Source of the DNA: Falsiroseomonas tokyonensis
GTDB lineage: Bacteria > Pseudomonadota > Alphaproteobacteria > Acetobacterales > Acetobacteraceae
Direction of reading: 5' to 3'
Assembly: GCF_019024325.1 (NCBI RefSeq)
Contig: NZ_JAFNJS010000013.1
Location: 24,765-88,764 of the forward strand
Length of the DNA stretch: 64,000 bases
The position numbers and the translations under genes were made by a program. Position 1 is the first letter of the stretch; every line of letters starts with the position of its first letter. Below, piece by piece: positions 52,191 through 60,781 of the stretch. The notes under the pieces were generated by a model. It was given only the letters and a program-made list of their open reading frames with translations, was not told the origin of the DNA and searched no databases.

Positions 52191-53514
52191 GCGCCGGAAG
52201 CTGCATCTGGGCGCCTTCATGCGCCCGGTCAGCATCCACACCGGCGCCTGGCGCTACCCCGGCGCCTGGGCCGATGCCAACTTCAATTTCGAGCGGCTGA
52301 AATACCTCATCCAGAAGCTGGAATTCGGTAAATTTGACGCCTTCTTCATGGCCGACCACCTGGCCCTGCTGAACATGCCGATCGAGGCACTGCGCCGCAG
52401 CCACACCGTCACCAGCTTCGACCCGCTGACCCTGCTGCCGGCACTCGCCGCGGTGACGGAGCGCATCGGCCTGATCGCCACCGCCAGCACCACCTATAAC
52501 GACGCCTACCACGTCGCCCGCAAATTCGCCTCGCTCGACCACATCTCGAACGGTCGCGCGGGCTGGAACCTGGTGACCACCGCGAATCCCGACGCCGCGC
52601 TGAATTTCGGCCAGGACGCGCACATGGCGCATGGCGAGCGCTATAAGCGGGCGCGCGAATTCTATGACGTGGTCACCGGCCTCTGGGACAGTTTCGCCGA
52701 CGACGCCTTCATCCGCGACCAGGAGAGCGGCATCTTCTGGGACCCGGCGCGGATGCATGTGCTGGACCACAAGGGCCCGGAGCTTTCGGTGCGCGGCCCG
52801 CTGAACGTGGCGCGGCCGGTGCAGGGCTGGCCGGTGATCGTGCAGGCCGGCGCCTCCGATGCCGGGCGGCAGATCGCCGCGGAGACGGCCGAAATGGTCT
52901 TCGCCGCGGGCGGCACGCTGGCCGATGCGCAGGCCTTCTACGCGGACGTGAAGGGCCGCGCCGCCCGCTACGGCCGCGACCCCGAGGGCATCAAGATTCT
53001 ACCGGGCGCATTGGTCGTGGTGGGCGACACGGTGGCGGAAGCCCGCGCCGCGCGCGACCACCTCGACAGCCTGGTGCACTACGACAGCGCCATCGGCTCG
53101 CTGTCCATCGCGCTGGGCGTCGATGCCCGTGCCTTCGACCCGGACGGCCCGCTGCCCGAGATCCCGGAGACCGAGGCGAGCAAATCCGGCCGCGAGCGCG
53201 CCATCAACCTGGCGCGGCGCGAAGGGCTGACGGTGCGGCAGCTGGCGCAGCGCCTCGGCGGCTACGCCGGCCTCGCCTTGGTCGGCACGCCCGAAACCAT
53301 CGCCGACGAGATGGAGCAGTGGCTCGACGGCCGCGGCTGCGACGGCTTCAACATCATGTTCCCGCATGTGCCCGCGGGGCTCGATGCCTTCGTCGACAAG
53401 GTGGTGCCGGAGCTGCAGCGCCGCGGCCTGTTCCGCCGCGACTACGAGGGCACCACGTTGCGCGACCACCTCGGCCTGAAGCGCCCCGAAAACCGCTTCT
53501 TCCCGCCGGGCTGA
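52183..53514 (+). CDS. LLM-class flavin-dependent monooxygenase (NtaA/SnaA/DszA-like)
   Basis: 443 residues, GTG start. Luciferase-like TIM-barrel monooxygenase using reduced FMN. Blocks: KLHLGAFMRPVSIHTGAWRYPGAWADANFNFERLKYLIQKLEFGKFDAFFMADHLALL, FDPLTLLPALAAVTERIGLIATASTTYNDAYHVARKFASLDHISNGRAGWNLVTT and PVIVQAGASDAGRQIAA. Members desulfurise organosulfur compounds or oxidise aminopolycarboxylates. It is the distal gene of a MetNIQQ transporter operon, so the importer may carry an organosulfur compound that this enzyme cleaves; that link is inference. A flavin reductase must be encoded elsewhere. Confidence 0.92.
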   Translation: MAERRKLHLGAFMRPVSIHTGAWRYPGAWADANFNFERLKYLIQKLEFGKFDAFFMADHLALLNMPIEALRRSHTVTSFDPLTLLPALAAVTERIGLIATASTTYNDAYHVARKFASLDHISNGRAGWNLVTTANPDAALNFGQDAHMAHGERYKRAREFYDVVTGLWDSFADDAFIRDQESGIFWDPARMHVLDHKGPELSVRGPLNVARPVQGWPVIVQAGASDAGRQIAAETAEMVFAAGGTLADAQAFYADVKGRAARYGRDPEGIKILPGALVVVGDTVAEARAARDHLDSLVHYDSAIGSLSIALGVDARAFDPDGPLPEIPETEASKSGRERAINLARREGLTVRQLAQRLGGYAGLALVGTPETIADEMEQWLDGRGCDGFNIMFPHVPAGLDAFVDKVVPELQRRGLFRRDYEGTTLRDHLGLKRPENRFFPPG

Positions 53515-53518
53515 AAGC

Positions 53519-53851
53519 TCAGCGGGCGGAGCGGATGACGGCAGATGCGCCAGCCCCGCAGGGCTGGCGCATTGCCAGCAGCCGCTGCGCCTCGGCCTCG
53601 TTGCCGATGCGCCGCTGGATGCCGGCGCCTTCCTCCAGCTCCAGATTGAAGCCCTGGCAGGTATCGGCGGCGGCGCGGCGGGCCTCCATCGGCACCGCAT
53701 GCGGCGGCAGCACGCCGGAGGCCGCCGACATGGCGCGGAAGGAGGCCGCGGTGCCGGGCTCCGGCGGGCGCCGCGCGATGATGATGACGAGGGCGACGAC
53801 GGCGATGACGAACAGCGTCCCCAGCCCGTAGAACAGATTCTGCCGCCGCAT
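53519..53851 (-). CDS. Membrane-anchored hypothetical protein
   Basis: 110 residues. An N-terminal transmembrane helix (YGLGTLFVIAVVALVIIIARR) is followed by a periplasmic or cytoplasmic tail with two cysteines (TCQGFNLELEEGAGIQRRIGNE, RQPCGAG). A GAGGGA site lies 6 bases before ATG 53851; ATG 53869 is an alternative. It converges on the monooxygenase gene 4 bases away. Not recognised. Confidence 0.6.
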   Translation of the reverse strand: MRRQNLFYGLGTLFVIAVVALVIIIARRPPEPGTAASFRAMSAASGVLPPHAVPMEARRAAADTCQGFNLELEEGAGIQRRIGNEAEAQRLLAMRQPCGAGASAVIRSAR

Positions 53852-53984
53852 CCGCAGTCCCTCGTACATCGTCTCGGCGGGCAAACAACCGGGCCGCGCG
53901 GCGGGAGTCAATCTGGATCGTTTTTGTCACGACGAATTTGCCAGAATGCGTGGGATTCGTCCCCAAAACTGAGACCTTCAGAAT

Positions 53985-56711
53985 TCAGCCCAGCTCGCCG
54001 TCGAAATCCGGGATCGCGGCGCGCGACAGCGGGATCGTCATCTCGCAGACCAGCCCGCTGGCCTGCCAGAGCAGGACGATCCGCCCGCCGAGCTGGCCGG
54101 CGATGGTGGCTTCCAGCACGCGGGACCCGAAGCCATGCCGGGCGGGCGGGGCCAGGATGACGGGCCCGCCCGTCTCGGCCCAGCGCAGGCGCAGCACGCT
54201 CTGCCCCGGCTCCGTCGCCCAGTCCAGCACCACCTGGCCCTCGGGCACGGAGAGCGCGCCATGCTTGGTCGCATTGGTCGCCAATTCGTGCAGCGCCATG
54301 GAAATGGCCTGCGCCGCTGTCGGCGCCAGCACCACGGGCGGGCCTTCCAGCCGCACGCGCAGGCCATCGGGCGAGAGGAAGGGCGCCATCTCCCCTTGCA
54401 CCAGCTCGCGCAGGCCGACCCCGTCCCAGCGGCCCTGCGCCAGCAGCGTATGCGCGCGCGCCAGCGCGCCGATGCGGCCGAGCACGGCGGTGGCGAAGGC
54501 GTCCGGATCCTCCTTCGGCGTCATCCGCACCGCCGCCTGCACCACGGCCAGGGCGTTCTTGGCGCGGTGGTCCAGCTCCCGCATCAGCAGCGTCTGCCGC
54601 TCATCCGCCTCGCGCCGTTCCGTCACGTCCTGGGAGATGCCAAGCAGGCGCAGCGGCAATCCGCTGCGGGGGTCGCGCACCAGCTCGCCGCGTTCGGATA
54701 TCCAGCGCAGCGCGCCGTCCGAGATCCGGCGGAAGCGGAATTCCGCCGCCCAGCGCCCCACCTCGCCCGTCAGCACCCGGCGCAGCTGCGCATCCACCGC
54801 CGGCCGGTCCTGTTCATCGACGCCGTCGCGCCAGACGGAGATGCTGGCCGCGGTCTCGGGATTCGTGCCGTAGAGCCGATGGCAGCTGGCGGACCAATGC
54901 ACGGCGCCGCTGCGCACATCCCATTCCCAGGTGCCGACCTGCCCCGCATCCTGCGCCAGGCGCAGCCTTTCCTCGCTGGCGCGCAGCGCGGCCTCGGTGC
55001 TGCGGCGGCGGATCTCGGCCTGGCGGCGGCCCTCCACGTCCCGCGCCGCGACGGTGACGCCGCCACCCTGCGCCGGGTGCACGTTCAGCTCGAACCAGCG
55101 CCCGACGAGCGGGGAGCTGGCGCAGAAATGCACTTCCTGCCCGCCGGCCATCGCCGCCTCGATCACCTGCCAGCTGATACTGCCGCGCACGGCGGGAAAC
55201 AGGTCGAGGAAGGGCTGGCCCAGCACCTGCTCCGTCCGCATGCCCCACATTTCCAGCGCCCGACGGCTGGCGAAGCGGATCCGGCCCTCGGCATCCAGCG
55301 CGTAGAGCATGTCGCCCAGGCTCTCCAGCACTTCCCGCGCCCGCTGCACCGATTCGGCCAGCGCGGCTTCCGCCACCTTCAGCTCCGTCACATCGACATG
55401 GGCGCCCAGCATGCGCAGCGCGCGGCCTTGGTCATCGCGCTCGATCTCGGCGCGGGCGGCGATCCAGCGGAGGCCATGGCCCGGGGTGCGGATGCGGTAT
55501 TCCTGGGCATATTCGGTGGCGCCGGAATCGTCCGAGATGGCGTCCAGGTAGCGGCGCTCCGCGCGCACCCGGTCCTCCGGGTGCAGCCTTTGCACCCAAT
55601 CGGCATGCCGTTCGTCCGCGGCCGTCGGGCCCAGGCCCTGCAGGTCCATGTATTCGGCGGACCGAACGTTCCTGCCGGTGGTCAGGTCGATCTCGAAGCC
55701 ACCGACGCGGCCGATCTGCTGCACCCGGCGCAGGCGCGCCTCGCCAAGCCGCAGCCCGGCTTCCGCCTGGCGGCGCTTCAGCGCGGACCACACGCGCTCC
55801 GCCACATCCCGCGCCAGTTCTGCCTCCGCCGCCGTCCAGCGCCGGGGCCCCGGATGGTGCAGCTGCAGCAGCGCGGCCAGCCGCCCCTGCTTCAGCAGCG
55901 GCACCGTCAGGCTGCCCTGCAGCCCGCCCAGGAAAGGCCCGCCGGCTTCCGGCTCGCCGATGCCCAGGCTGTGGCCGGCCCGCAGCGCCTCGATCCGCTC
56001 GAGGCCACAGGATTCGAGGGCATGCGTGCCGACGGCGCTGGGCATGCGGCCATCGGTCCAGTCCGCCAGCACAGTGCAGCCGACGCCGGCGCCATCCACC
56101 TCCCCGAAGGCGCAGCGCGCCGCCTGCAGATGCGCGCCAAGCCGCGCGGCCGCCAGTGCCAGCACGCCTTCCGGTGAATCGAGGTCGCGCAAGGCGGTGT
56201 CGAGGTCGAGCAGGAAGGCGTCGCGTCGTTCGGTCAGCACCGCGCGGGTGGTCTCGAAGGCGGTCAGCAGCACGCCGGCGATGGCGCCGGTATCGTCGCG
56301 CGCGGGGCTGGCGAGAAGGTCGAAGAAGGCCGGCGCGGCGGATTCGCCCGCGGCCCCTTGGCGCGGCAAGGTCGCGATTCGGCCGGCCTGGCCCGCCAGG
56401 GCCGCCCGTACCAGCGGGCTGATATCGCTGCCCTCGGCCCAAAGCGATTCGAAGGCCCGGCCCCGCGCCGGTACCACCCCCGGCAGCAGCGGCAGGAAGG
56501 CGCTATTGTGCAGGCAGGCCAGGCGCGGCCCCCAGAGCAGCGCCTGCGGCGCGGCCGCATCCTGCACCAGGGCGGCGAGGCAGCGCAGCGCCGGGGGCCA
56601 TTCCTCCGCCGGCCCCAGCAGATCGGCCACGCCGCGCTCACGCGACGGCATGGGCCTGTCCGGCTGGTCGGGGAGATCGGACCCTTCGGGCAGAGGCGTG
56701 ATGCGACGCAT
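53985..56711 (-). CDS. Multi-PAS sensor histidine kinase of the HWE family
   Basis: 908 residues. No membrane helices seen, so cytoplasmic. Order: an N-terminal PAS-like or divergent sensor region (to about 150), a GAF-like domain (about 165-320), three PAS domains (about 335-450, 455-570, 590-705) and an HWE-type kinase core: H-box RELDHRAKNALAVVQAAVRMT with His715, N-box HELATNATKHGALS, and the WxE motif RLRWAETGGP. HWE kinases often sense light or redox and signal to stress or motility regulators. ATG 56711 has AGGAG 4 bases upstream; the open frame to 56927 is rejected. No response regulator adjacent. Confidence 0.92.
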   Translation of the reverse strand: MRRITPLPEGSDLPDQPDRPMPSRERGVADLLGPAEEWPPALRCLAALVQDAAAPQALLWGPRLACLHNSAFLPLLPGVVPARGRAFESLWAEGSDISPLVRAALAGQAGRIATLPRQGAAGESAAPAFFDLLASPARDDTGAIAGVLLTAFETTRAVLTERRDAFLLDLDTALRDLDSPEGVLALAAARLGAHLQAARCAFGEVDGAGVGCTVLADWTDGRMPSAVGTHALESCGLERIEALRAGHSLGIGEPEAGGPFLGGLQGSLTVPLLKQGRLAALLQLHHPGPRRWTAAEAELARDVAERVWSALKRRQAEAGLRLGEARLRRVQQIGRVGGFEIDLTTGRNVRSAEYMDLQGLGPTAADERHADWVQRLHPEDRVRAERRYLDAISDDSGATEYAQEYRIRTPGHGLRWIAARAEIERDDQGRALRMLGAHVDVTELKVAEAALAESVQRAREVLESLGDMLYALDAEGRIRFASRRALEMWGMRTEQVLGQPFLDLFPAVRGSISWQVIEAAMAGGQEVHFCASSPLVGRWFELNVHPAQGGGVTVAARDVEGRRQAEIRRRSTEAALRASEERLRLAQDAGQVGTWEWDVRSGAVHWSASCHRLYGTNPETAASISVWRDGVDEQDRPAVDAQLRRVLTGEVGRWAAEFRFRRISDGALRWISERGELVRDPRSGLPLRLLGISQDVTERREADERQTLLMRELDHRAKNALAVVQAAVRMTPKEDPDAFATAVLGRIGALARAHTLLAQGRWDGVGLRELVQGEMAPFLSPDGLRVRLEGPPVVLAPTAAQAISMALHELATNATKHGALSVPEGQVVLDWATEPGQSVLRLRWAETGGPVILAPPARHGFGSRVLEATIAGQLGGRIVLLWQASGLVCEMTIPLSRAAIPDFDGELG

Positions 56712-56925
56712 GATCTCCTGATGGCTCCGGCGCAGGCCGTCGCTGTATCCCAGCCCGGCCGGGCGGTCACGCTCTCCGCAACCGCAACATACCGCGTGCT
56801 GGGCCCTCTGCCGGTCACAAAGCCTGAGCCTCGGGCGGGTTCCCCCGGCTTGCCGGGCAGCGGCTGGCCAGGCGCCGGCAGGCGGGGCTAGCCTGGACGC
56901 CGATCGCCCAGGACCCCGGACCGCC

Positions 56926-57990
56926 ATGACTCAGATCCCGCCGCTCGCCCGCATCCTCATCATGGGGGCCGGCGCCGTGGGCGGCTATTTCGGCGCCAGC
57001 CTGACCCGCGCCGGCTGCGACGTGACCCTGGTGGATGCCTGGGCCCCGCATGTGGAGGCGATGCGCCGGGACGGGCTGACGGTTCGCGCGATGGAGGCGG
57101 AGGGCAGCTTCACCACCCCCGTCCGCGCCCTGCATATCAGCGACGTGCCGCAGCTGGTGCGGGAGGCGCCCTTCGACGTCGTCTTCCTGGCGGTGAAGTC
57201 CTACGACACGGACTGGGCCACGGCGCTGGTGCTGCCCTTCCTGGCTGGCCAGGGCTGCATCGTCTCCCTGCAGAATGGCATCAACGAGGAGGCGATCGCC
57301 GCCATCGCCGGCTGGGGCCGCACGCTGGGCTGCGCCATCGGCCTGCTGGCGGCGGAGCTGACCGGGCCTGGCCAGGTGTTGCGCACCTCCCGCCGCGGCA
57401 GCGCCACCGCCATCGGCATGCGGATCGGCGAGGTGCATGGGCGGATCACGCCCCGGGCGGAGGCCATCGGCGCGCTGCTGGCGCATGCCGACAGCGTGCG
57501 GGTGACGACGAATCTGTGGGGGGAGCGCTGGTCCAAGCTGACCATCAACGCCATGCGCAACCCGGTCTCCGCCATGACCGGCCTGAGCGGCCAGGAACGC
57601 GACCGGGACGATGCGGTGCGGGCGCTGAGCATCCGCCTCGGCAGCCAATGCGTGCGCGTCGGCCGCGCCATGGGGCTTGCGCTGGAGCCGATCAGCGGCC
57701 TCGACCTCGATCTGCTGGCGCAGGCGGAGGAGGATGCGGCTGCACTGGCCACGGTGACGCAGCAGATCCTGGCCCATTCGGCGGCGCGCAGCGCGGATCA
57801 GCGCCCTTCCATGGGCCAGGATGTGCGGAAGGGCCGGCGAACGGAGACGGAGGCGATCAGCGGCCTGGTGGCGCGGCGCGGCGCGGAGGTGGGCGTGGAT
57901 GCCAGCCTGCATGCGCGGGTGAACGAGATCATGCGCCGGATCGAGCGCGGGCAGCTGCAGCCGGGGCGCGACCTGGTGCTGGGGCTGTAG
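56926..57990 (+). CDS. Ketopantoate reductase family protein (ApbA/PanE)
   Basis: 354 residues. Rossmann start ILIMGAGAVGGYFGASLTRAGCDVTLVD; SLQNGINEEAIAAIAGWGRTLG; the catalytic-lysine region ERWSKLTINAMRNPVSAMTGL; and SMGQDVRKGRRTETEAISGLVARRGAEVGVDASLHARVNEIMRRIE. The length is above that of PanE (about 300), and several such paralogs usually occur per genome, so a role in pantothenate synthesis is possible but not assured. Divergent from the histidine kinase across 214 bases. Confidence 0.9.
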   Translation: MTQIPPLARILIMGAGAVGGYFGASLTRAGCDVTLVDAWAPHVEAMRRDGLTVRAMEAEGSFTTPVRALHISDVPQLVREAPFDVVFLAVKSYDTDWATALVLPFLAGQGCIVSLQNGINEEAIAAIAGWGRTLGCAIGLLAAELTGPGQVLRTSRRGSATAIGMRIGEVHGRITPRAEAIGALLAHADSVRVTTNLWGERWSKLTINAMRNPVSAMTGLSGQERDRDDAVRALSIRLGSQCVRVGRAMGLALEPISGLDLDLLAQAEEDAAALATVTQQILAHSAARSADQRPSMGQDVRKGRRTETEAISGLVARRGAEVGVDASLHARVNEIMRRIERGQLQPGRDLVLGL

Positions 57991-58000
57991 GGCGGGAAGG

Positions 58001-58032
58001 CCTGCCGGCGCGCCAAGGGCGGCGCCGGCAGG
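58001..58032 (+). terminator. GC-rich hairpin after the ketopantoate reductase gene
   Basis: CCTGCCGGCGC (58001-58011) and GCGCCGGCAGG (58022-58032) form an 11-pair stem, 10 bases after the stop codon; the 10-base loop has internal GCC/GGC pairing. It may close the host-side transcription unit before the integrated element. Confidence 0.75.
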
Positions 58033-58254
58033 GTCCCGCATACGGAGGAGGGGAAGGCCGCCATACTCCCGTTCGCAGCCGTTCGCGCCAAGCCAGGCCG
58101 ACGCCAGAGCACCCGGAATTCTGTCAATAAGCCCCGTGACATAGCACAAATTCATATCGCGACCATTCGCTTGAATACGCGGCCGAGCGCGCCCATGATT
58201 AGGGGACGGATTTGCCGGGGCGAGCATCGTCCCCCATTCGATGGAGGGCGCAGG
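58033..58254. other. Left boundary region of the integrated element (candidate attachment region)
   Basis: Between the host gene and the integrase, the stretch 58115-58170 is clearly more AT-rich than its surroundings and should hold the integrase promoter and the left attachment site. No tRNA or tmRNA gene end is visible, which is unusual for P4-type integrases. The core att sequence cannot be defined without the right end. Confidence 0.35.
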
Positions 58255-59613
58255 ATGCCGAGGCGAGCGGAACCGCTGACGGTGGCGGGGATCAAGGCGA
58301 AGCCGCCAGGGCGCTATGGCGACGGCAACGGGCTGTATCTGCTGGTGCGGTCCGCGGAGGTGCGGTTTTGGCTGTTCCGCTACACGCCGCCCGGCGGGAA
58401 GATGCGCGAGATGGGGCTTGGCCCCGTGGCCTTGGAGGAAGGCAAGGCCGGGGTTCTGCTGAAGGATGCGCGCAAGCGCGCAGCTGAGCTGCGGAACATG
58501 CTGGGTCGTGGGATCGACCCAATCGACGCCGAACGCGAGGCGGAGCGGGCCGCAGTCGAAGCCGCCAAGGCCGCCGCTGCCGCCGCGGCGCCGACGACCT
58601 TCCGCACCGTTGCCGAGGAAATGCTGGTGGAGAAAGAGGCCGGGTGGTCAAACCCGAAGCACCGTCAGCAATGGCGCAACACGCTGGCGACCTACGCCTA
58701 CCCGGTCATCGGGGCTTTGCCGGTGGATACGCTCGGCGCCGCCGACGTTCTGCGCGTGCTGCGGCCGATCTGGCACGAGAAGCCGGAGACGGCATCGCGC
58801 GTGAAGATGCGTGTGCTGGCGGTGCTGCGCTACGCCAAGGCGGCTGGCAAGCGTCCGAATGGCGCCAGCGCCGCCGAAATTGGCGAAGCCTTGCAGGCGC
58901 TGTTGCCGAGCTCTGCCGCGCTTAAACAAGCCGCCGGCTCCGGCCATCACCCCGCGTTGCCATGGGCGCAGATGGGCGCCTTCCTGGCCGTCCTGCGCCA
59001 GCGCGACGCCACCGCAGCCCGTGCGCTGGAATTCCTGATCCTGACAGCCACCCGCACCCAGGAGACGCTCGGCGCGCGGTGGCAGGAAATCGACCTGGCG
59101 GGCCGCCTGTGGACGATTCCGGCGGAGCGGATGAAGCGGCGCCGACAGCATCGCGTGCCCCTGAGTGCCGCCGCGGTGGCGGTGCTGGAGGGGATGCAGG
59201 AACGGGCCGGCGGAAAGGGCAGCCCCGTGTTTCCTGGCGACAAGCCCGGCGAGCCGCTTTCGCAGATGGCGCTTCTGATGCTGCTGCGGCGCATGAACTC
59301 GGCGGAGGAAGGCGAGGACGGAGAGAGGCGGCACCGCTGGCAGGACGCCACCACCGGCGACCCGATCACGGCCCATGGCTTCCGCAGCACGTTCCGCGAC
59401 TGGGCTGGCGAGGCAACCAGCACGCCGCACGCGGTCATGGAGGCGGCACTCGCTCACACGCTCGGCAGCAAGGCGGAAGTGGCCTACGCGCGAAGCGACT
59501 TGCTGCCGAAGCGGCGCGTGCTGATGGAGGCTTGGGGCGAGTATTGCGCCAAGACCCCTGCCGCGGTGGTGGCGCTGCATAAACCCGTGACGGAAAGCGC
59601 CGCTGCGGGATAG
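58255..59613 (+). CDS. Tyrosine-type site-specific integrase (P4/CP4-57 family)
   Basis: 452 residues. N-terminal arm-binding domain (LTVAGIKAKPPGRYGDGNGLYLLVR), core-binding domain, and a catalytic domain with the R-H-R-H-Y set: Arg in TATRTQETLGARWQEIDL, HGFRSTFRDW, the LAHTLG histidine and the VAYARSD tyrosine, followed by the P4-type tail RRVLMEAWGEYC. A GGAGGG site precedes ATG 58255; the open frame from 58171 lacks family residues. Integrates and excises the element to its right. Confidence 0.95.
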   Translation: MPRRAEPLTVAGIKAKPPGRYGDGNGLYLLVRSAEVRFWLFRYTPPGGKMREMGLGPVALEEGKAGVLLKDARKRAAELRNMLGRGIDPIDAEREAERAAVEAAKAAAAAAAPTTFRTVAEEMLVEKEAGWSNPKHRQQWRNTLATYAYPVIGALPVDTLGAADVLRVLRPIWHEKPETASRVKMRVLAVLRYAKAAGKRPNGASAAEIGEALQALLPSSAALKQAAGSGHHPALPWAQMGAFLAVLRQRDATAARALEFLILTATRTQETLGARWQEIDLAGRLWTIPAERMKRRRQHRVPLSAAAVAVLEGMQERAGGKGSPVFPGDKPGEPLSQMALLMLLRRMNSAEEGEDGERRHRWQDATTGDPITAHGFRSTFRDWAGEATSTPHAVMEAALAHTLGSKAEVAYARSDLLPKRRVLMEAWGEYCAKTPAAVVALHKPVTESAAAG

Positions 59614-59708
59614 GATGACATTCGGCGGGGCAGGGCCGGCCAGCCCGCGCGGACCTCCGACCGCGCAGCCCCGCCGCTATCCATCGGAGACGCGCGGAGG
59701 CGCGTGCC

Positions 59709-60236
59709 ATGCCAAGACGCAAGACGGGCGCCCCCCGAGGGCGGCCGAAGGGCTCCACCCACCACGACGACAGGCGCCTTTTGCTCGCCATGGCGGAGAT
59801 GATCCGGCTTGGCAGGGAGGCTCCCGGCGACCCGGGCAAGTATCACGGCGGGAGCTGGCGCGCGGCGCAGGCGGCGGTGGCAGCAATTCCGGAGGCGCCG
59901 CAATGGACCGAAGAACAGCGCAGCCGCGTTTGTCATAGGCTTCGCCGCTACTACGCGAAGGATGCGGCTTCGCTTAACGCCTCGATTGCCCGGAATGCCC
60001 GCGATACTGCGACCGCAAGGCAGCGGTGGCTTGGCCGATTGCTTGCAAGAAACGTCCCGCAACCGGGGGAATATCTGCCCCCCGATGCAGAGGCTGACGA
60101 CGCCGTCGCCGCAGACGCGCCGAGGATGGTCAAGGCGGCGCCTCTGCCCGATGATGGCCAGACACGGCCCCGGCTGCGCGACGTCTTGGAGGCGCTCCAA
60201 TGGGCGTCCCTGCCGCGCGATCCGAAGAAAAGTTAG
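59709..60236 (+). CDS. Hypothetical protein with an AT-hook-like N-terminus
   Basis: 175 residues. The N-terminus has TGAPRGRPKGSTHHDD, an AT-hook-like RGRP sequence that could bind DNA minor grooves; the rest is helical with SWRAAQAAVAAIPEAPQWTEEQRSRVCHRLRRYYAKDAASLNASIARNARD. No known family recognised. First gene after the integrase within the element; codon use is less biased than in the host genes, in keeping with transferred DNA. Confidence 0.6.
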   Translation: MPRRKTGAPRGRPKGSTHHDDRRLLLAMAEMIRLGREAPGDPGKYHGGSWRAAQAAVAAIPEAPQWTEEQRSRVCHRLRRYYAKDAASLNASIARNARDTATARQRWLGRLLARNVPQPGEYLPPDAEADDAVAADAPRMVKAAPLPDDGQTRPRLRDVLEALQWASLPRDPKKS

Positions 60237-60248
60237 GGTGCGATTTAA

Positions 60249-60270
60249 ATCTCAATGCGCATCGTGAGAT
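60249..60270. promoter_or_regulatory. Operator-like inverted repeat upstream of the excisionase-like gene
   Basis: ATCTCA (60249-60254) and TGAGAT (60265-60270) are a perfect 6-base inverted repeat around a 10-base spacer, 66 bases before the likely start at 60336. The related sequence TGAGAC recurs at the far end of the element (63477-63935). A control site for an element regulator is possible. Confidence 0.35.
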
Positions 60271-60335
60271 AGGCCGATATGCCTACCGCTAGAAGCCGAG
60301 CGTAGCCGCCCGGCGGAATGCGGAGTGACCCTCAC

Positions 60336-60542
60336 ATGCGCGAGATGACCACCACCCCCGAGCCCCTGCTGGTCCCGGCGCTACACGCCTTCGCGATGAT
60401 CGGTGTCCGCCCGACGAAGGGCTGGGAGATCGTTAAGGATGGCCGGCTGGCCGCCCGCAAGCTGGGCAGCCGGACCATGATCGAAACCGCGAGCATCCGG
60501 GCATTCGTGGCCGCCCTACCCGCCGCGCGTGAGGCCGCCTGA
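60336..60542 (+). CDS. AlpA/excisionase-like helix-turn-helix protein
   Basis: 68 residues from ATG 60336 (74 from 60318, or 65 from 60345). The core LVPALHAFAMIGVRPTKGWEIVKDGRLAARKLGSRTMIETASIRAFVAAL is a MerR-like winged-helix of the AlpA/excisionase type, with the recognition helix followed by the G-x-R-x-x-I wing. In P4-like satellites such proteins activate integrase-driven excision. Fits the place between integrase and replication genes. Confidence 0.8.
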   Translation: MREMTTTPEPLLVPALHAFAMIGVRPTKGWEIVKDGRLAARKLGSRTMIETASIRAFVAALPAAREAA

Positions 60543-60568
60543 GCGCCGGCCGCGCAGGACGCGCCGCG

Positions 60569-60781
60569 ATGGCTGGCCCCACCCAGTTCCAGAACTCCGG
60601 CCTGTTGGAAGCCTGCCGCCTGTGGCGGAAGGTCTCGGCCAAGGGCACTGAATATCTGACCGGCCGGCTTGGCGGGGTGAAGGTCACGATCCTGCCGCGG
60701 CGCGCGGACGCCGAGGGCGACCATACCCACGTCATGTTTTTTTCCGAGCCGTCGAAGCGGCAGGAAGGCGGCGGGCGATGA
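60569..60781 (+). CDS. Small hypothetical element protein
   Basis: 70 residues: TQFQNSGLLEACRLWRKVSAKGTEYLTGRLGGVKVTILPRR, then HTHVMFFSEPSKRQEGGGR. Its SAKGxEYLxGRLGGVKVxIL pattern resembles small proteins of phage-like elements, but no function is known. It starts after the HTH gene and overlaps the primase ATG by 4 bases, so it is translationally coupled. Confidence 0.7.
   Translation: MAGPTQFQNSGLLEACRLWRKVSAKGTEYLTGRLGGVKVTILPRRADAEGDHTHVMFFSEPSKRQEGGGR

Noticed and set aside
58001..58254. A tRNA or tmRNA gene as the integration target beside the integrase
   Set aside because: I looked for the conserved T-loop and acceptor-stem pattern and found none. The P4-type integrase probably uses another site, or the tRNA lies beyond the right end.
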